Translations under genes and position numbers: made by a program
Notes under the pieces: generated by a model
What the model was told of the DNA's origin: nothing
The model's input: only the letters and a program-made list of their open reading frames with translations
The model's database searches: none
In this document: piece by piece, positions 11,136 through 34,262 of the stretch
How the letters are laid out: each line of letters begins with the position of its first letter
How positions within the stretch are numbered: position 1 is the stretch's first letter
DNA from: Eonycteris spelaea
Lineage: Eukaryota; Chordata; Mammalia; Chiroptera; Pteropodidae
NCBI GenBank assembly: GCA_003508835.1
Contig: PUFA01000202.1
Span: 2,108,001 to 2,172,000, forward strand
Direction: 5' to 3'
DNA length: 64,000 nt

Positions 11136-14100
11136 CTCCAGCCACCCACCTCCCTTGCCTCTGACGTCAGGGAAATTTGAAGCCATCAGACATGAATTCC
11201 AGTTCCCACTCCTTTACCTGCACCCCCTGCTCCCCCCTTCCCCAGACCCCCAGGGCGAAGGGCCCCTTTCCCGTCTCAGAGCCGGTCACCTGCTCTTCCT
11301 TCCACCCTGCACTGTCCTCTTGGGCTCCGCCCCACACGCATTCTCCCCCCTTTAAACTCAGCCTCTCCCCCCCTCTACTGTCCTCCCCACCAATATCAAA
11401 ACGCTCACGTCTCTTCCACCGGAAGAAAGAGAGAACCCCCTTTCAGCTCTGCAACTCCTCTCCCTCGCTGGCAAATACGCGTTTCTACTCTCCTCCGTTT
11501 ACGTGTCGGTCCCTCCAAACACGGTGCCGTCTGAAAACCGAACTACTTCCTCCCAGTGTCCCAAGAGGGCACGGGAGAAGCCGTGTTTCGGGAAGATGTT
11601 TCTGGAATGAGTATGCATGCACAGGCCGACCGGAGGCAGAGCGAAGGCGGGGCAACGCCCCCCAAGCCGGGGCACGGCGGGAAAGGACCTGGTGGTGGCC
11701 GGCATAGCCCACCAGCCGCAGACCTGGCCGGAGCGCGGTCTCTGTGGCCCGGGCGCCTGCCCCACGCCAAAGTCGCTGGCCCCTGACACTGGCCTACGCT
11801 GCTCAGCCCAGGCCATCTCCTGAGGTGCCCGAGGGACCTCGGCGCTGTCCATGGGGCCCTGATGAGGGTCTGCCCGCTCGTCCCAGGACTGCCATAGTCC
11901 CGCTCCGCGGCCCTGTGCAAACGGTGGGCCTGGGAGCCTGCTTCTGCATCTGGATGCCTGAAGGAAGCCTCTGGAAGGCCCGACCTTCCTCCCTTCCTCT
12001 GGAGACAGTGGATGAGCGAGCGGAGAGGTGAGGGAGCATCTGCAAAGGCCTCACACCCACCTGTTTGCAGTGGCAAGGAGAGTCGCTGCATAAATTAGTA
12101 AGGGGACCGACTGAAGCCGAAGGGAGTCTCGGAAACCTCATTATCATGCGCGGTGTGTGGCTGCCTTTTGCATATTCTGCTTGCTTGGTTTCTAATTTCC
12201 TTTCCTTATGGGTGTCTTTCCCCCTCATAAATCTTCCAACCCAGTGTTCTTTCTCCCTCTGCGTCCTGAGCGGGGAGTTCTCACAACCCCTCCGTGGTTC
12301 AATCTACTCCTGCAAACATCACCGGCTGCTCAGTTAAAGGTCCTGAAGGCAGGTGACACCCCCCACCCTCTGCACAGCCCCCTGCCCTGAGGGAGGGGGA
12401 GCTGAAGGAGGGTGAGATGGGCAGAGAATCCTCCCAGGCTCTCTCCTCCCTTCCCAGCTGGCCAAGGAAACACCCTCCAACCATTCTCTACAACAAACAG
12501 CCACCAGCTCTTTGTCGAACCTGACAGCCAGTCCATCACAGACACGGGGCTGCCGGGCCCCAGCCAGGGCACCGCGCCCAGAGCCAGCAGCTGGCGCCCT
12601 CTGGCGGCAATCGGAAGCACCTTCTCTGAGAGGCAAATTCTTGCGTCTTACCTGAGTTGGGTCCTCACAGAGCCTCAGCCCATGATGGGGAAAAGTCCAG
12701 TTGGTATCTTCATCGCTGAAAAGCACCAGCTCGATCACCTCACAGTACCAATCAACTAAGAATTTTGCTATGGCAACTCCCCTCCCTAATCTCCTTGCTA
12801 ACCACACCCCCACCACCACCAAGCTCCAGATCCTGCAGGGGCATGAGAAAGGGGTTTGTAAGGTGGAAAAGGAGAAGCTAAAAACCCCTCCCGCCCTCAC
12901 CTTCACACTGCCGACTTTTAGCCTGTGACCGGCCCCAGCTGGAAGAGAGGAGAAACTCCAACTTGAAATTAAGGTCGAAGTTATAATTCTTACCTAGGAC
13001 TGTCATTTTAATCCCTGACTGCGACTTTATTAAGTCATTTACAAAATGGCTATTTTTATTACCTCTGAGAAACAATCTTTGTCTTTCTTAGGGGTGAGGG
13101 AGGAATAGCTCCTTGGATTGAAGAAATAGTGCAAGTCAAAAATGAATGAGCTTTAAGATCCTATTCCATCACCTGTGCTTGTTCAATGCGAACATTCCAG
13201 GTAGACACAGGAGTCGAGACCTCCAGCAAAGGAAGAGAGGTAGCCAGATCCAAGCTGTATTAGGAAAAGGAAACGGATGAACGGATGTTTCCCAGGGACG
13301 GGGTGGGGGATGGGGAGGCTGGAAATGCCAACCGTGGGCTGATCGCAAGGGTGTCCAGAGCCGAACTAAATATTGGAGTCAAATTTCAGTATATTTCGGT
13401 ATTTATTTCACGTAACATATTGTAAGTACTTGAGATGGTAAAATGAAGTATTAGACACATTTTGAATAAGTAAAATGTAAATATACTGACGTACATATTA
13501 AACATTCTAATTTGAAAATAAAATATTGCTTAAAGGAAGCGCTACATAAATAAAGTTTAACTGAGGTTAAAAAGGAAGTACAATTACAATCTCTCTCTCT
13601 CTCTCTTTTTTTTTAAGTGATCTTAGTGTATCAATGGCGACATCTTTGATCTATGAAAAACCTTCCAGGTGCTGGATACTTTCCGAATCTATGCTCGTTA
13701 AGGGAACGATAAAGCAATAGAAGAGATCATTATAAGCTGCTCTAAATCTATTTCTCTAGGCCACTATTTTCAAACAATCATATCTTGGTTGTAACTTTGA
13801 GGAGATTTATGAGAGGGAGGAGGACATTTTGTTTCTTTGCGGGGCAATTTTTTTTTTTTTACTTATAACAAGCTGTATATGTGTGTGTGTGTGTGTGTAT
13901 TTTTTTTTGCTTCAAATAAACTATTTCTCATTTGTCTTCATCTTCCTATCTCATCTCCTATAAATGGAGATTCTCCTGCAGACACCATATTAATGCCAAT
14001 AAGTGTTCTATTCAGATCCCATTTGTTGGAGAGTCTTTTAGACAGATAAGAAGTATTCTTGCATCAGAAGCTGGCCTTAGTGGTGGTTATTTTCCTCTTT

Positions 14101-15290
14101 TGCTTATGGATTATAGAAGAATAGAAGATGGCTTTCTAAACTAGCTCGCCTATACGGTCTCAACATGTTAATGAAGCATGTCTCTGGAATGTCTCCAGAC
14201 AAAATAACTCAGGTTTTTTAATCTCCAAAATAACAGTATCATACCAACAGAAAGACCCGTGTCCCAGGACTGTCAAACAGCATGGAGTATGGGAGTAGCA
14301 GACCATCGAACGCCGATATCGTAAATCATCTTTCCGTGGGCAATGAGGGGGCCAATAAAGATGTTTAAACAAGGAAGTGACAAAGATGTATAGACATAGA
14401 CATACCCTGCTGGAGGTGTAAGAGCTGCGGAGAGTATCAAGCCCGCCCCCTACTACCAAAAGGTCAGCAATTTGAGCATGAGTCACTGAGAACGCACATT
14501 GGAAGTTGATTAACGAGGGGAGGAAGGAAGGGAGAAACGCACTGCAGACAGCTGTTGTTTTCCCCTCATCCACTTATCCTCCTTTTTCCTTTTTAAAAAA
14601 GTAAACCCGGTTTCTAAATCTCCTTTGAAGAACTGCCTGCACCCCTGGTAGCTCATACGGGTTTTTTTTTTGCCGGGGATGACTTACCCTTCACCTCCAG
14701 GGGTGGTTAGAAGTGATTCGTTTCACAATGAATTAAGCACATGTCCCAAAATGCCACATACTTCCGAGTCACAAGATCTCTGTTGGCTGTTTCCAGGTAG
14801 ACTGAGAGATGGAGTAAAGGGTACTGTGTGACTTGGGGTGGGGGGGGGAGAGTGGGGGGGGAGGAGGGTGGGTTAAGAGTCACTAGATAAAATCTGAGGA
14901 TAAAGATCACAGAGTGAGGCGTGAAACTGGAACCTTCAATTGAAACCAGAGAGCAATAGTATTATCTGAGTTTCTACCAGCTAAACCTGAGGCAGCTCTG
15001 AAGTTTTCAACAATGTGGGCTAATCGATTCCTCCCCACCCTCTTTTCCTATTAAAACAGCTTGAGTCAAGTTTTCTGCCACTTGCAACAGAAAGAGTTCT
15101 AAATAATATTTAAGGGGGGGGGAAGGAAGCCATCAATCAGGATCAAGGTGTTGGGTAGGAAGAAAGAGACTTACTGGTGAGAAGGCAGGAAGGGAAAAGG
15201 AAGTTTCAATCTCAAATGTCACAGGGGTATCACACATACTTAACGCTGCACAAATTCCTAAGACCTCCCCAATAAAAGGTTAGCAGGATA
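11135..15290. other. Intergenic region, no gene supported
   Basis: The left part (to about 12,900) is GC-rich with several overlapping open frames on both strands that match no family. The right part is AT-rich, with a CT repeat near 13592-13606 and a GT repeat near 13876-13898. I see no exon or RNA gene. Confidence 0.55.
13876..13898. repeat. (GT)n microsatellite
   Basis: About ten GT dinucleotides, preceded and followed by T runs. Confidence 0.85.
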
Positions 15291-15299
15291 ATATCTGTG

Positions 15300-15550
15300 G
15301 CTCATACTGTAGGCTCAGATGTTAGACAGACATGGCTTTTGATTCGGTCGACGCGGGCTCTGCCGTTTAAGATCCACGCAGCCTCGGGCAAGTTATTTCT
15401 TGGTTCTCTAACCTCAGTTTCTTTCCCTATGAAATGGCACCCACGACTCGAGTTACTCTGAGGAACACGCCGCATTGCATGTGAAAGGTTTGGCGTGATG
15501 CCAGGTGTATGGTAAAGCACTCAACATTACGTAATGTGAACAACAGTATT
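15300..15550 (+). repeat. MIR SINE relic
   Basis: The order 'gttagacagacatggctttt', 'cctcgggcaagttatttctt', 'aacctcagtttctttccct' and 'tatgaaatggcacc' is the sense-strand MIR pattern (tRNA-like head, 'gggcaagtcactt', 'cctcagtttcctcatctg'). Its 3' end near 15500-15540 (ccaggtgtatggtaaagcac) also fits. Confidence 0.65.
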
Positions 15551-15904
15551 ATTATTGAAGATTTTTTTTTCTAAGCTTGTCGGAGATGCCACGGGGGGAA
15601 ATAATTTTTGGAGGTGCAATTACCAATGCTACTTGCCTTGATATACCTCTTTGCCGCCTTCTTTCCCATCTTAACAGAAGAGGTGACCCTCAATGGCAAA
15701 CGTAGCCCTTCTGTCTAAGGCTGACCTTAATCGAAGAGGTGATGCATCTCCTGTCCAAGGCTGATCCTTCTCCTTTCATCTCATTTTCTCCCCTCTTCTT
15801 AGGGAATTCTGCCTTATCAAGTATTCCCTTTTGGTCTTCTTAATTGTTTCCTCTCCATGGGCACCTTTCTCCCACACTGAAATAATTCCTTCCTTGACTT
15901 CTAT

Positions 15905-16075
15905 CAGTAGTTCTCAACGCGTGATCTGAAAGTCCTGGATCAGAGTCACCTGGGATGCTTGTTTAAAATGCAGAGTCCTGGGCTCCACGCAGATCTAATG
16001 AGACATACTGGTGCTCTGGAACCTGCAACCAACAAGACCCCAGGTGATTCTGATGCACCATGAAGTTGGAGAAAA
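15905..16075 (+). mobile_element. MER5A-like hAT DNA transposon relic
   Basis: It begins with cagtagttctcaacgcgtga and carries 'gagtcacctgggatgcttgt', 'aaaatgcagagtcctgggct' and 'caggtgattctgatgcacca', and ends near agttggagaa. This order is diagnostic for the small non-autonomous MER5A family of hAT-Charlie elements. Confidence 0.75.
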
Positions 16076-16289
16076 GCCTTGGCCACCTACACATCCCCCT
16101 CTCTCTGATGCTCACCGTGGACCTTTCACTTTCTCAGGTCCCGCCAACCTTCAAAAGCCCTGCACCCCACACCCTAATTTTGCAGGAAAAAAAAAACCAT
16201 TAAAGAAAAAGAAATCCTCTGATTCCCTCACCGAAGTGTAATTCGTGCCTATTCTTCCTTTTCCTCTCCTGGGAACATGGGAAACGCAT

Positions 16290-17110
16290 CCTTTTCCTTA
16301 CTTCCCACTCCGCCCACTTCTATTTAATTTCCACCCCGCCATGTCACTGAAACTGCCCCCACTAAAGTGACCAACAAATTACTGTGTTGTCAAGTCCAGT
16401 GGACCACTCGGTCATCATCGACCCCTTAGGTCCATTTGACACTGTCGTCCACTCTTTTCTTTTGAAAACACTTCTTTTGGCTTCTTGACACCTAAGTTTT
16501 TGTTTTTGTTTTTGTTTTTTTCCTACCTCCCAGTCACTCCTCCTCAGGCCTCCTTTCTCTGCCTTTCCCTTAAATAGTGGGGTTCCTCAGAATCCAAATC
16601 GAGCCCCCTCTTTTTCTCTTCCGCTCTACCCACATCCTGGGACTCTCATCCACTCACGTTGTTTCAGTTAATAATGACATGCAGAGGGGTCCCGTGTATG
16701 CATTCCTGGTCCAAACTTATTCTGAGCTCCAGACCCACCTGCACATTAATTGTCTAGAGGGCATTTCTACTTAGATGTCTCACAGGTACCTCATAATGTA
16801 CAAATCCAAATTAACTTGCTAACTTCTGCTCGACCTTCTTCCAGGTAAACGGCACCTCGCACGAGCTGCCCAGGCCTGGAACTTCTCCTTCCTCCCTCTC
16901 ACTATCGTTAAGTCTCCCTCCTGAAGCTTTCACACCTGGAATGCTGCAACAGCCTCCTGACCTTCTCTCCAGTTTTGCTGCCTTCCAATCCAGGGTGACA
17001 CCCTGGAGGAGAAGATCACAGTTATACTGGCCATTACGTTCTAGATATTTGCTGTAGTTAAATTTAAGTTTGGGCTCCCAGCTTCCTGTCAACCACGGCA
17101 AAAAGGAAGG
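16290..17110 (+). mobile_element. L2 LINE relic (reverse transcriptase region)
   Basis: The text runs in the order of the L2 (CR1-clade) reverse transcriptase gene: 'ccatttgacactgtcgtcca', 'ggcttcttgacacctaa', 'ctctcatccactcacgttgt', 'gagctccagacccacctgca' and 'acttagatgtctcacaggta'. A GTTTTT repeat (about 16498-16527) is inside it. The catalytic YADD-coding block is disrupted and stops are frequent, so it is a fossil. Confidence 0.7.
16498..16527. repeat. (GTTTTT)n repeat
   Basis: Four copies of GTTTTT with a longer final T run, sitting inside the L2 relic. Confidence 0.85.
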
Positions 17111-17119
17111 AAAAGGAAT

Positions 17120-18890
17120 CCTCATACTTTTTAATGCTTGTTCTAATGCTAACACTTTAGTCCAAAACAAACTTCTCAGGAGATTTATATAGGGAGCAAC
17201 AAGGATGTAACAGACAATGTGTCCTCAACAATATTCCACGATAAATCCCAAAATTTAATTCAGCAACTTAAATTTGGAGCACTTACTATGAGCCAGGCAC
17301 TGTGCTCACTATGGAGAGAAACAAGGGAATATATGGTCGTTTCTCATCTAATCTCATGGTTAAAACCGAGTTTCGGCATAATATTAAATGCAACCCTCTG
17401 AAGACAATTCGGTGGGAGGGCTTATTTCTCAAGCGAGCCCTGACCTGTGGTAAAACCAGGGTTAAAATAACGGTCCTGACTCCCAACTCTGGAGCCTTCC
17501 CCAGAGCACGATGTCAAGATTTCTAGCCTCTCTTTTAAAAAGCCTCTCTGCAGCTTACTGCCCCCCCGGCACCACCACACATCACACTCCAAGTATTGGC
17601 AGGACCCCTCAGGGGTTGCCTCACATGTGCTGACAAATGGTGCTTTTGACTATCACAGGAATCTGTCCTGCAACCTGGCCTGCTCTGGCTTCCTGCAGAG
17701 AGCTGCTGAGATACCCACAGCACCGCCCCCTCACCCCTCAGCCACACGTGTGGGCCTGCAGGGCGAGCCCCAGCTATTGCTCAACCAGGTCAAGGGTGCT
17801 GCTCACCCGACAGAATGCACGGTGTGGATTGGGGCGGCCTGTCCCTTATGCAAGAAGTCTTGGTGTCCGGTTGCCTAATCCCATTTCCTCGAAGGGGTTC
17901 CGATGTGCTTAGACCGTCAGGGATGCTGACACTGCTCACACACAGGGCCTCCGCACGAAAGCTGTAGCATGTTTTCACTGAACCGTTGAGAACAGCTGCC
18001 CCCAACCCAAAGGGAACAGCGGGGTTGCCTGGTGCTCCTGACACCTCACGTGGGCTCTGGGATAACAGCTTTCAGTTTTTAATCACATCAGGGCACACAA
18101 TAAGGCTCTGAAAAGTGCGTTCTAGGCCAGGGGGAAAACTGGACAGTGTGCAGTGTTCCAAAATGGCCCTTACCCTACAGCGGGGTGTTCAGAACTTTCT
18201 AGCTTAGTGAACCAGTTTAGAGTTAGGCAGAAGTCATACTCCCTAACAAGTATGTTACCTGCACATCTGATCCAGTTTAATCCAAAGACAGAATTTAGGA
18301 TGATTAAAGAACCGATTATTATTTCATATATTCAGATTCTCACGAATGTCTCTCCTCTCAACTTGACCTTTACCCCGAGAAAGACACAAATGGTTCCACT
18401 GTGTCCTGTTGCCAAGAATTGGAACACAGGCTTGGGGGTGGGTGTATATGAAAGAGAAACAGATCAGCAGGTGGTTCAGGTTGGCATTCTTCTTTGTAAA
18501 TTAAGGTGCTTAGTCACGGGGATACTTGAGACAAGACCTTGATTTTTCCACAGGAAACGTTCTGGGTAAATAAACACATCAGAGAGCTCAAAATTCTACA
18601 CGTTTGCCACGATGTACGCCTCTTTGAACAGAGAGGGGTGAACAGTAAATGAAGAGTAAATGCAAAGCATCTAGCGCTGCCCTTCGCACATGGTTAATTA
18701 AATCGGTCAGTAAGGAGGCGTGTTGGCTCTGAGCTTCAGCAACTCCGGCTTCCAGGACTTCAGAGAAGACCGCCCGTCCTAGTCTCAAACTGACTGCCCT
18801 TCGCCAACCACTTCTACCCCTGTCCTCACGCTTCCTACACTATCCAGCCTGGCACCCTCGCGGAGTCACGCCCACGGCACTAGCCACCAA
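17120..18890. other. Region upstream of ACP6, no gene supported
   Basis: A short antisense L2/MIR-type 3' end is visible near 17257-17325 (gcacttactatgagccaggc). Otherwise I see only short overlapping open frames and no recognised exon. Confidence 0.5.
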
Positions 18891-19499
18891 GCCCCAGGCA
18901 CTCGCACCGGCTGGGGTTGACCCGCGAGGCGCACCGCCGGGCAGGGGCCGTGCCTCTCGGTGGGATGCCCGCCAGCGCGCGCGGCCTTGTGGGAGTTGTA
19001 GTTCTCACAGCTCCGCCTCGCGGTGGGCGTCGCCGCGGGACTCGTCTTCCCATGCTTCTCTGCGCGGATCTACTTACGGACGGGTCCACTCGGGGCAAGT
19101 CCCTGGGTGCCTGGGTGCGGTGGGTGGGAGTGTGCTGAGAGAAAAGTGCAAGCCGGTCGTCTGTGTTAGTGAGGTCAGCGCCGCCCGGGAGCTCGGGGCT
19201 GGTACCTATCCCTTCCGCAGTGCCGGGGACCAAACTTGGAATCCAAGTTTGAGGTTCCCTAGAGGGCGAAAGATAAAGAACTGGGCTCCCCCGCGGCCCT
19301 GTCTGCGGCTGGAGCGGCTAACCCTGACCTCGGGAGGTCTTCACCGCTCCTCGGGAGCTCTTCGTCCACGCTCCCAGTCGGGGTTCCCCTTCAGCTGTCC
19401 CAGCCTGGGCGTGTGGGCGTGCGCGCCCGCCGGTGCCCGCTGAGCCCCGGCGTCCGCGGAGGGCTCGTGCTCGCCCCGTGCAGCCGAGGGGCCCCCGCC
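18890..19499 (+). promoter_or_regulatory. CpG-rich ACP6 promoter and 5' UTR
   Basis: CpG dinucleotides are dense from about 18,900 up to the ACP6 start codon, unlike the flanks, as in a CpG-island promoter without a clear TATA box. It holds a ZNF143/THAP11-type site (18991-19002). The transcription start cannot be set from sequence alone but should lie between that site and 19,499. Confidence 0.7.
18991..19002 (-). promoter_or_regulatory. ZNF143/THAP11-type site
   Basis: Read on the minus strand the bases are ACTACAACTCCC, which fits the ACTACAnnTCCC core bound by ZNF143 and THAP11 at CpG-island promoters. It lies about 500 bases upstream of the ACP6 start codon. That it drives ACP6 is inference from position. 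Confidence 0.6.
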
Positions 19500-30458
<10,959 letters not shown>

Positions 30459-30490
30459 CTGATTTGCACACGGGGACGTGTTGATTTTTG

Positions 30491-30496
30491 AATAAA
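30491..30496 (+). terminator. ACP6 poly(A) signal AATAAA
   Basis: A canonical AATAAA lies 33 bases after the ACP6 stop codon, with a T-rich stretch following. This implies a very short 3' UTR of roughly 50-60 bases, unless a longer form uses a later signal. Confidence 0.8.
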
Positions 30497-30499
30497 ATG

Positions 30500-31490
30500 C
30501 TTTTCTTCACTGGCCCTGGCTGTTGCATTTGGTAAAGGCAGGACGAGAGTCGTGTCCTTCAACATCGGTAGGGGCGCATCCTGCCTGCGGGTGTCCGAGG
30601 GTCTCTTCTGGAAAGGAAAGGGGTGCGATGTCGAGACCAAGGGGCTGTTTCCCGTGTTGTGGCTTGACTTCTGTGTCCAGAAACGTCCGCCTGTGACACG
30701 GGACATCTGGGGACATCGCGACGCCGTGGCTTGTGTTGATTTTGGACGTTAGTCCTTTATTCCTGTCTTCACCTTACAAACACGTATGGAGCGCCTGCTC
30801 AGTAGTAGTTGTCCAGGTGAAAGGTTCTGCCCTCAGGTCGTTCCAGTCCAGTGGGAGAGGCAGGAAGTCCGGCGGTGATGACGCCGCGGTGTGCTCCATT
30901 CCGTGGTCGGGTGACTCGGGGCGCCTCGGCGCAAAGGAGAAGGCCCGAGCCCCGGCCGGCAGAGAAAGGTGAGTCTGGAGGAAAGGGTGTTGTGTGGAGG
31001 TGAAAGGTCGGCTTGGAGGTCGAGGGGCAGGGCGGTGGAAACCCGGCAGGACAATGCAGGAAGGGCTTGGCTTCAAGTGGCTGCAGCTCCAGGCGGGAAT
31101 GTAGGGCTCGGCAGTGGCTGGGCCACTGTCAGCCGGAGTGCACCACCTTTCACTGGGCCCCCACGGGTACCTGGTGAGCCCCCTCTTTCCTCATCGGTTT
31201 TCTCAGTCTTCCCAGGATCTATTTCGAACGTTCTCTGATCTCAGACAACCAATTCCCTTACCTCTTAGAGAAAACGGCGATCAGAAAAGCTCTCTGCCTC
31301 CTTCCATCCTGACGCTGACAGCTCCCGCCTGGATGACTTCTCTAGCTCAGGTTTCTCTTTGGAGCTTCGCCACTCCCGTCCCCTTGGATGTCCCATAGAC
31401 ACACAATTTGCTAGGTCAAAACCAGGCCCCTCTCCCCTCCTGCACCCGCCCCTGCCACGGGCTCCCCCGTCTGCGTGAGCGGCACGCCCC
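30500..31490. other. Intergenic region after ACP6
   Basis: An antisense L2/MIR-type 3' end is likely near 30750-30870 (gtatggagcgcctgctcagt, then 'ctgccctcaggtcgttccag'). No coding sequence is supported. Confidence 0.5.
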
Positions 31491-31499
31491 CTCTGTCCC

Positions 31500-32600
31500 T
31501 GTCGCTCGCTCACGTCCTCCCATCAGCTCACGCTGATGCTCAGTCGAACCAGCTAGATTCTAGCAGCACCCCCCACCGTTTATTTCTTGAATCTGTCCCC
31601 ATCTATTTCATCCTCGATCTTCAGCATCCCCGACGCATCCTCACTCCGACGATGACTGTATCATTTCCCCGGGACTGTAGAAGCGATCAGAAGAAACCGT
31701 TCGCCGCCCCGCCCCCCAATCTGCTAACCAGCTGCGCTGGTGGCCGTGAGGGCTTTGCTTCCCATTACTAAGAAGGAACCATCCCTACTCCGACCCGAGG
31801 CCAACCCTCCGGCTCTGCGCTGACGCCCACAATGATCGCTTTTCTGTTCATTTTCTCTTTCTGCCCCGTCATTCCATCAGCATCTGAACGTGCTGTAAAG
31901 TCATCTGTCTTAAAATTTTCCCTCCTCTAGGAGCTACTATGCTGCTTTTCTTCTCCCCTGTACAACGAAACTTCTTAAAGGAGCTGTTTGTCCTCGCCGC
32001 CCCGATTCTTCCCATTCTTTCCCGATTCCACTGTGATCGGGTCCTCAGCCCTTGCTCTCCATGGAAACGGCTCCTGCCGAAATTATCAGCGACCTCCGAG
32101 TGCTCAATTCCACGGCCGATTTCCAGCCTTCTTACTCAGCTGCTCATCGGCGGTCTCGGAATCTTTTTTTTTTTTTTTTTTTGCATTTGGCCTGTGTGAC
32201 AACTACCCTTGGTTTTCCTCCAGCTTCTCAACTTCTCAGTTTGGGCTGATTCTGCCTTTCTCCTCTCTCTAAGCGTGGGAGTATCTCAGGGCTCCATCCT
32301 TGTGCCTTTCCTCCTACACTCCCCTATCTGTTGTTTAAGCCATCTGACCTGTAGTCATGGTGACCCTGGCGAACCCATACACCGTGTCCTGGCCTTCCCC
32401 CCATGGGTTTTTATCAGCGCTTGACAGTGCACACCCGCGACTTTATTTGTTTCGCCCCCTCGCCAGGATGTAAGCTCCACGAAGACAGGCTTCACCTCGT
32501 TCCCTGCTGTGCCCCCCACACCGAGAAGAGGGAGCAGCTCACGCTGCTGCTCAGACATCGGTCGAATCCATGGACACATCCCCTCTGCCACTGCCCTCCG
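31500..32600 (+). mobile_element. L2 LINE relic (RT region and 3' part)
   Basis: It carries pieces in L2 order: 'cagcgacctccgagtgctca' (RT domain, 'DLRV' coding), 'ttggttttcctccagcttct', 'gggagtatctcagggctcca' and 'gatgtaagctccacgaagac' near the 3' end. A T run (about 32165-32182) interrupts it. Frames are broken. Confidence 0.65.
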
Positions 32601-32839
32601 GGGCCCACAGTCACCCTCCCAGGTTACCGAGTGGTCCCTGGAGTCACACCGTTTCTGGCCTTCTGTTCCCCTTTGAGACCTGCCCCTGCTGGCTCACGCC
32701 CCTCACCACCCGCTCACACACCTGCTCCGGCCCCAGTGAACTGCGTTCCGTCCTGCTCCCCTGACCCCTGACGCCTTTGGCCCGGCTAGTCCCTGCACGT
32801 CTCGACACCTCCCAAGTTTCCGTCTGTCCCTCAGTAGGG

Positions 32840-32905
32840 GGCTGTCCGTCTTGTACATTATTGTGTTCTTAGCACCAAGCACAAGACTTGGCACAAAACA
32901 AGGTG
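32840..32905 (+). repeat. L2 3' end relic
   Basis: The text 'gtgttcttagcaccaagcac' followed by 'agacttggcacaaaacaagg' resembles the end of L2 elements ('agcacctagcacagtgcctggcac' type). It may be the continuation of the L2 piece at 31500-32600. Confidence 0.5.
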
Positions 32906-33039
32906 GACTTCAGCAGTCATGGAATGGACTGCACTGTCCCTGCTTACCACCAGGGGGAGCAGGGGGCAGAAAACTGCAGGGTGACCTCTGTGTTCAGATT
33001 CCGACGCTGGTTTTTGTTTCTCTGTGCCCTTTGGACAGG

Positions 33040-33135
33040 TGTGTCTGAGCCCGAATTTCCTCTCACGTAAAGTGGAGATGATTATACCTATTAATTAGGG
33101 TTGTTGTGAGAACTGAGTAAATGTAAGGGCTTTTG
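33040..33135 (+). repeat. MIR SINE 3' half relic
   Basis: The order 'ctcacgtaaagtggagatga', 'ttatacctattaattagggt' and 'tgttgtgagaactgagtaaa' is the MIR body after 'tcatctgtaaaatggg'. Confidence 0.6.
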
Positions 33136-33744
33136 GATGCCCTTTATTGCCCTTTCACTGTTTCTCCCACACTAGCTTCTTAGCTATGACAGGTTTCCTC
33201 AGCTGGTTTGGGGGCACCGGGACCTGGCATGCCGACCTGTCTGTACCTGTTGTAAGAAACTCGGGTCTGCGCAAGTGGTACCTGGCACCCCTTCTCCGCC
33301 GGAACCATGAGGGGCACAGCCCAGCTGCCTGCACGGGAGGCTGGGAGGAGTTTAGAGCAGCTACTTTGTTTGCCACGTGCAAACAAAGCATCCGGCTTCA
33401 GCTGTGTGCACTGGGCGACTGGGGAAAGTCTGGGTCCCTTTGGCTGGCGGGGAATTCTCTGGGGAGAGGGCCGGGCGCTCTGGTCAGACTCTGCCCTCTA
33501 GTGGCCAAGGGGAGCGGCAGTGCAGTCTGGACCCTCCCTGTCCACCCTGCCAGCTTCCAGCCGGTCCCTGCCTGAAGGTGGTGGAGAGGGAGCTGAAAAA
33601 CCCTTTTCCCCGATAAAAAGGCTGGTCTTCCCAGGACTCTTCTCTCTCCACTGGCTTTTGAAATGCACGCTTCCCTGAAGGCGGAGATGGTGTGGCCCAC
33701 AATCTCCATTTCCGAAGCAAAGGTCCAAACTAACGTCTGAGAAC

Positions 33745-33965
33745 TTGAGAGAGCACTGGTCTTGGAGCCACGTGCTGTGGGTTCAAATCCTCCCTCTTTA
33801 CGTGCTACCCGTGCGACTCTGGGCAAGTCCGGTCACTTCCTGTTCGCAAGCCTGTGCGTCCTCATTTGTAAAACGACTCTGATAGAGGGCCTGTCACAGA
33901 ATCGCCCTGGGATCACCTGGGTTAGGTGCTTCAAGCAGCACTTGGTCCGTGAAAAGTGCTGTTCA
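33745..33965 (+). repeat. MIR SINE, nearly full length
   Basis: A tRNA-like head ('gagagcactggtcttggagc', 'ctgtgggttcaaatcctcc') is followed by 'cgactctgggcaagtccggt' and 'cctcatttgtaaaacgactc'. The 3' end reaches about 'cttggtccgtgaaaagtgct'. Confidence 0.75.
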
Positions 33966-34084
33966 AACCTAAGGCGTCACTCATGCTATCGCCAGAAACG
34001 CCTCCCGGGGCGGCTTCAGTGTGTTCCCTGGGCGGTGGCGCCCAGCCCCAGACGGCGGGCCGCGGGTGGTACCATCCGGGTGCC

Positions 34085-34205
34085 CATTGCAGGGGTGCGA
34101 GATGGTGAAAGAAGCACCTGCCTTGGAGTAAGGAGCCCGGGTCTGAATTCCAGCGTTGCCACCTCGGGCCCTGTGACTGGGCAACTCGCTGAGCACTACG
34201 AGCCC
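34085..34205 (+). repeat. MIR SINE relic
   Basis: The order 'gaagcacctgccttggagta', 'gggtctgaattccagcgttg' and 'ctgtgactgggcaactcgct' is the MIR head and middle. Confidence 0.6.
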
Positions 34206-34211
34206 TTCACC

Positions 34212-34262
34212 CGCACACTGCGGAGGGGGTGCTCCCTGCAGGTGGGGGTGCTCCCTGCGGGA
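34212..34262. repeat. 18-base tandem duplication
   Basis: The unit gggggtgctccctgcagg is followed at once by a near-identical gggggtgctccctgcggg. Confidence 0.75.

Noticed and set aside
11177..11707. Open frame of 176 codons on the + strand
   Set aside because: Low-complexity Pro/Ser-rich text beside a CA repeat; several other frames overlap it and no family is recognised.
16577..16774. Reverse transcriptase gene
   Set aside because: It is an L2 relic. The reading frame is broken and the catalytic motif is not intact.
19413..19499. In-frame extension upstream of the ACP6 start
   Set aside because: The extension begins at a GTG, not an ATG, and the Kozak context and human alignment favour 19500.
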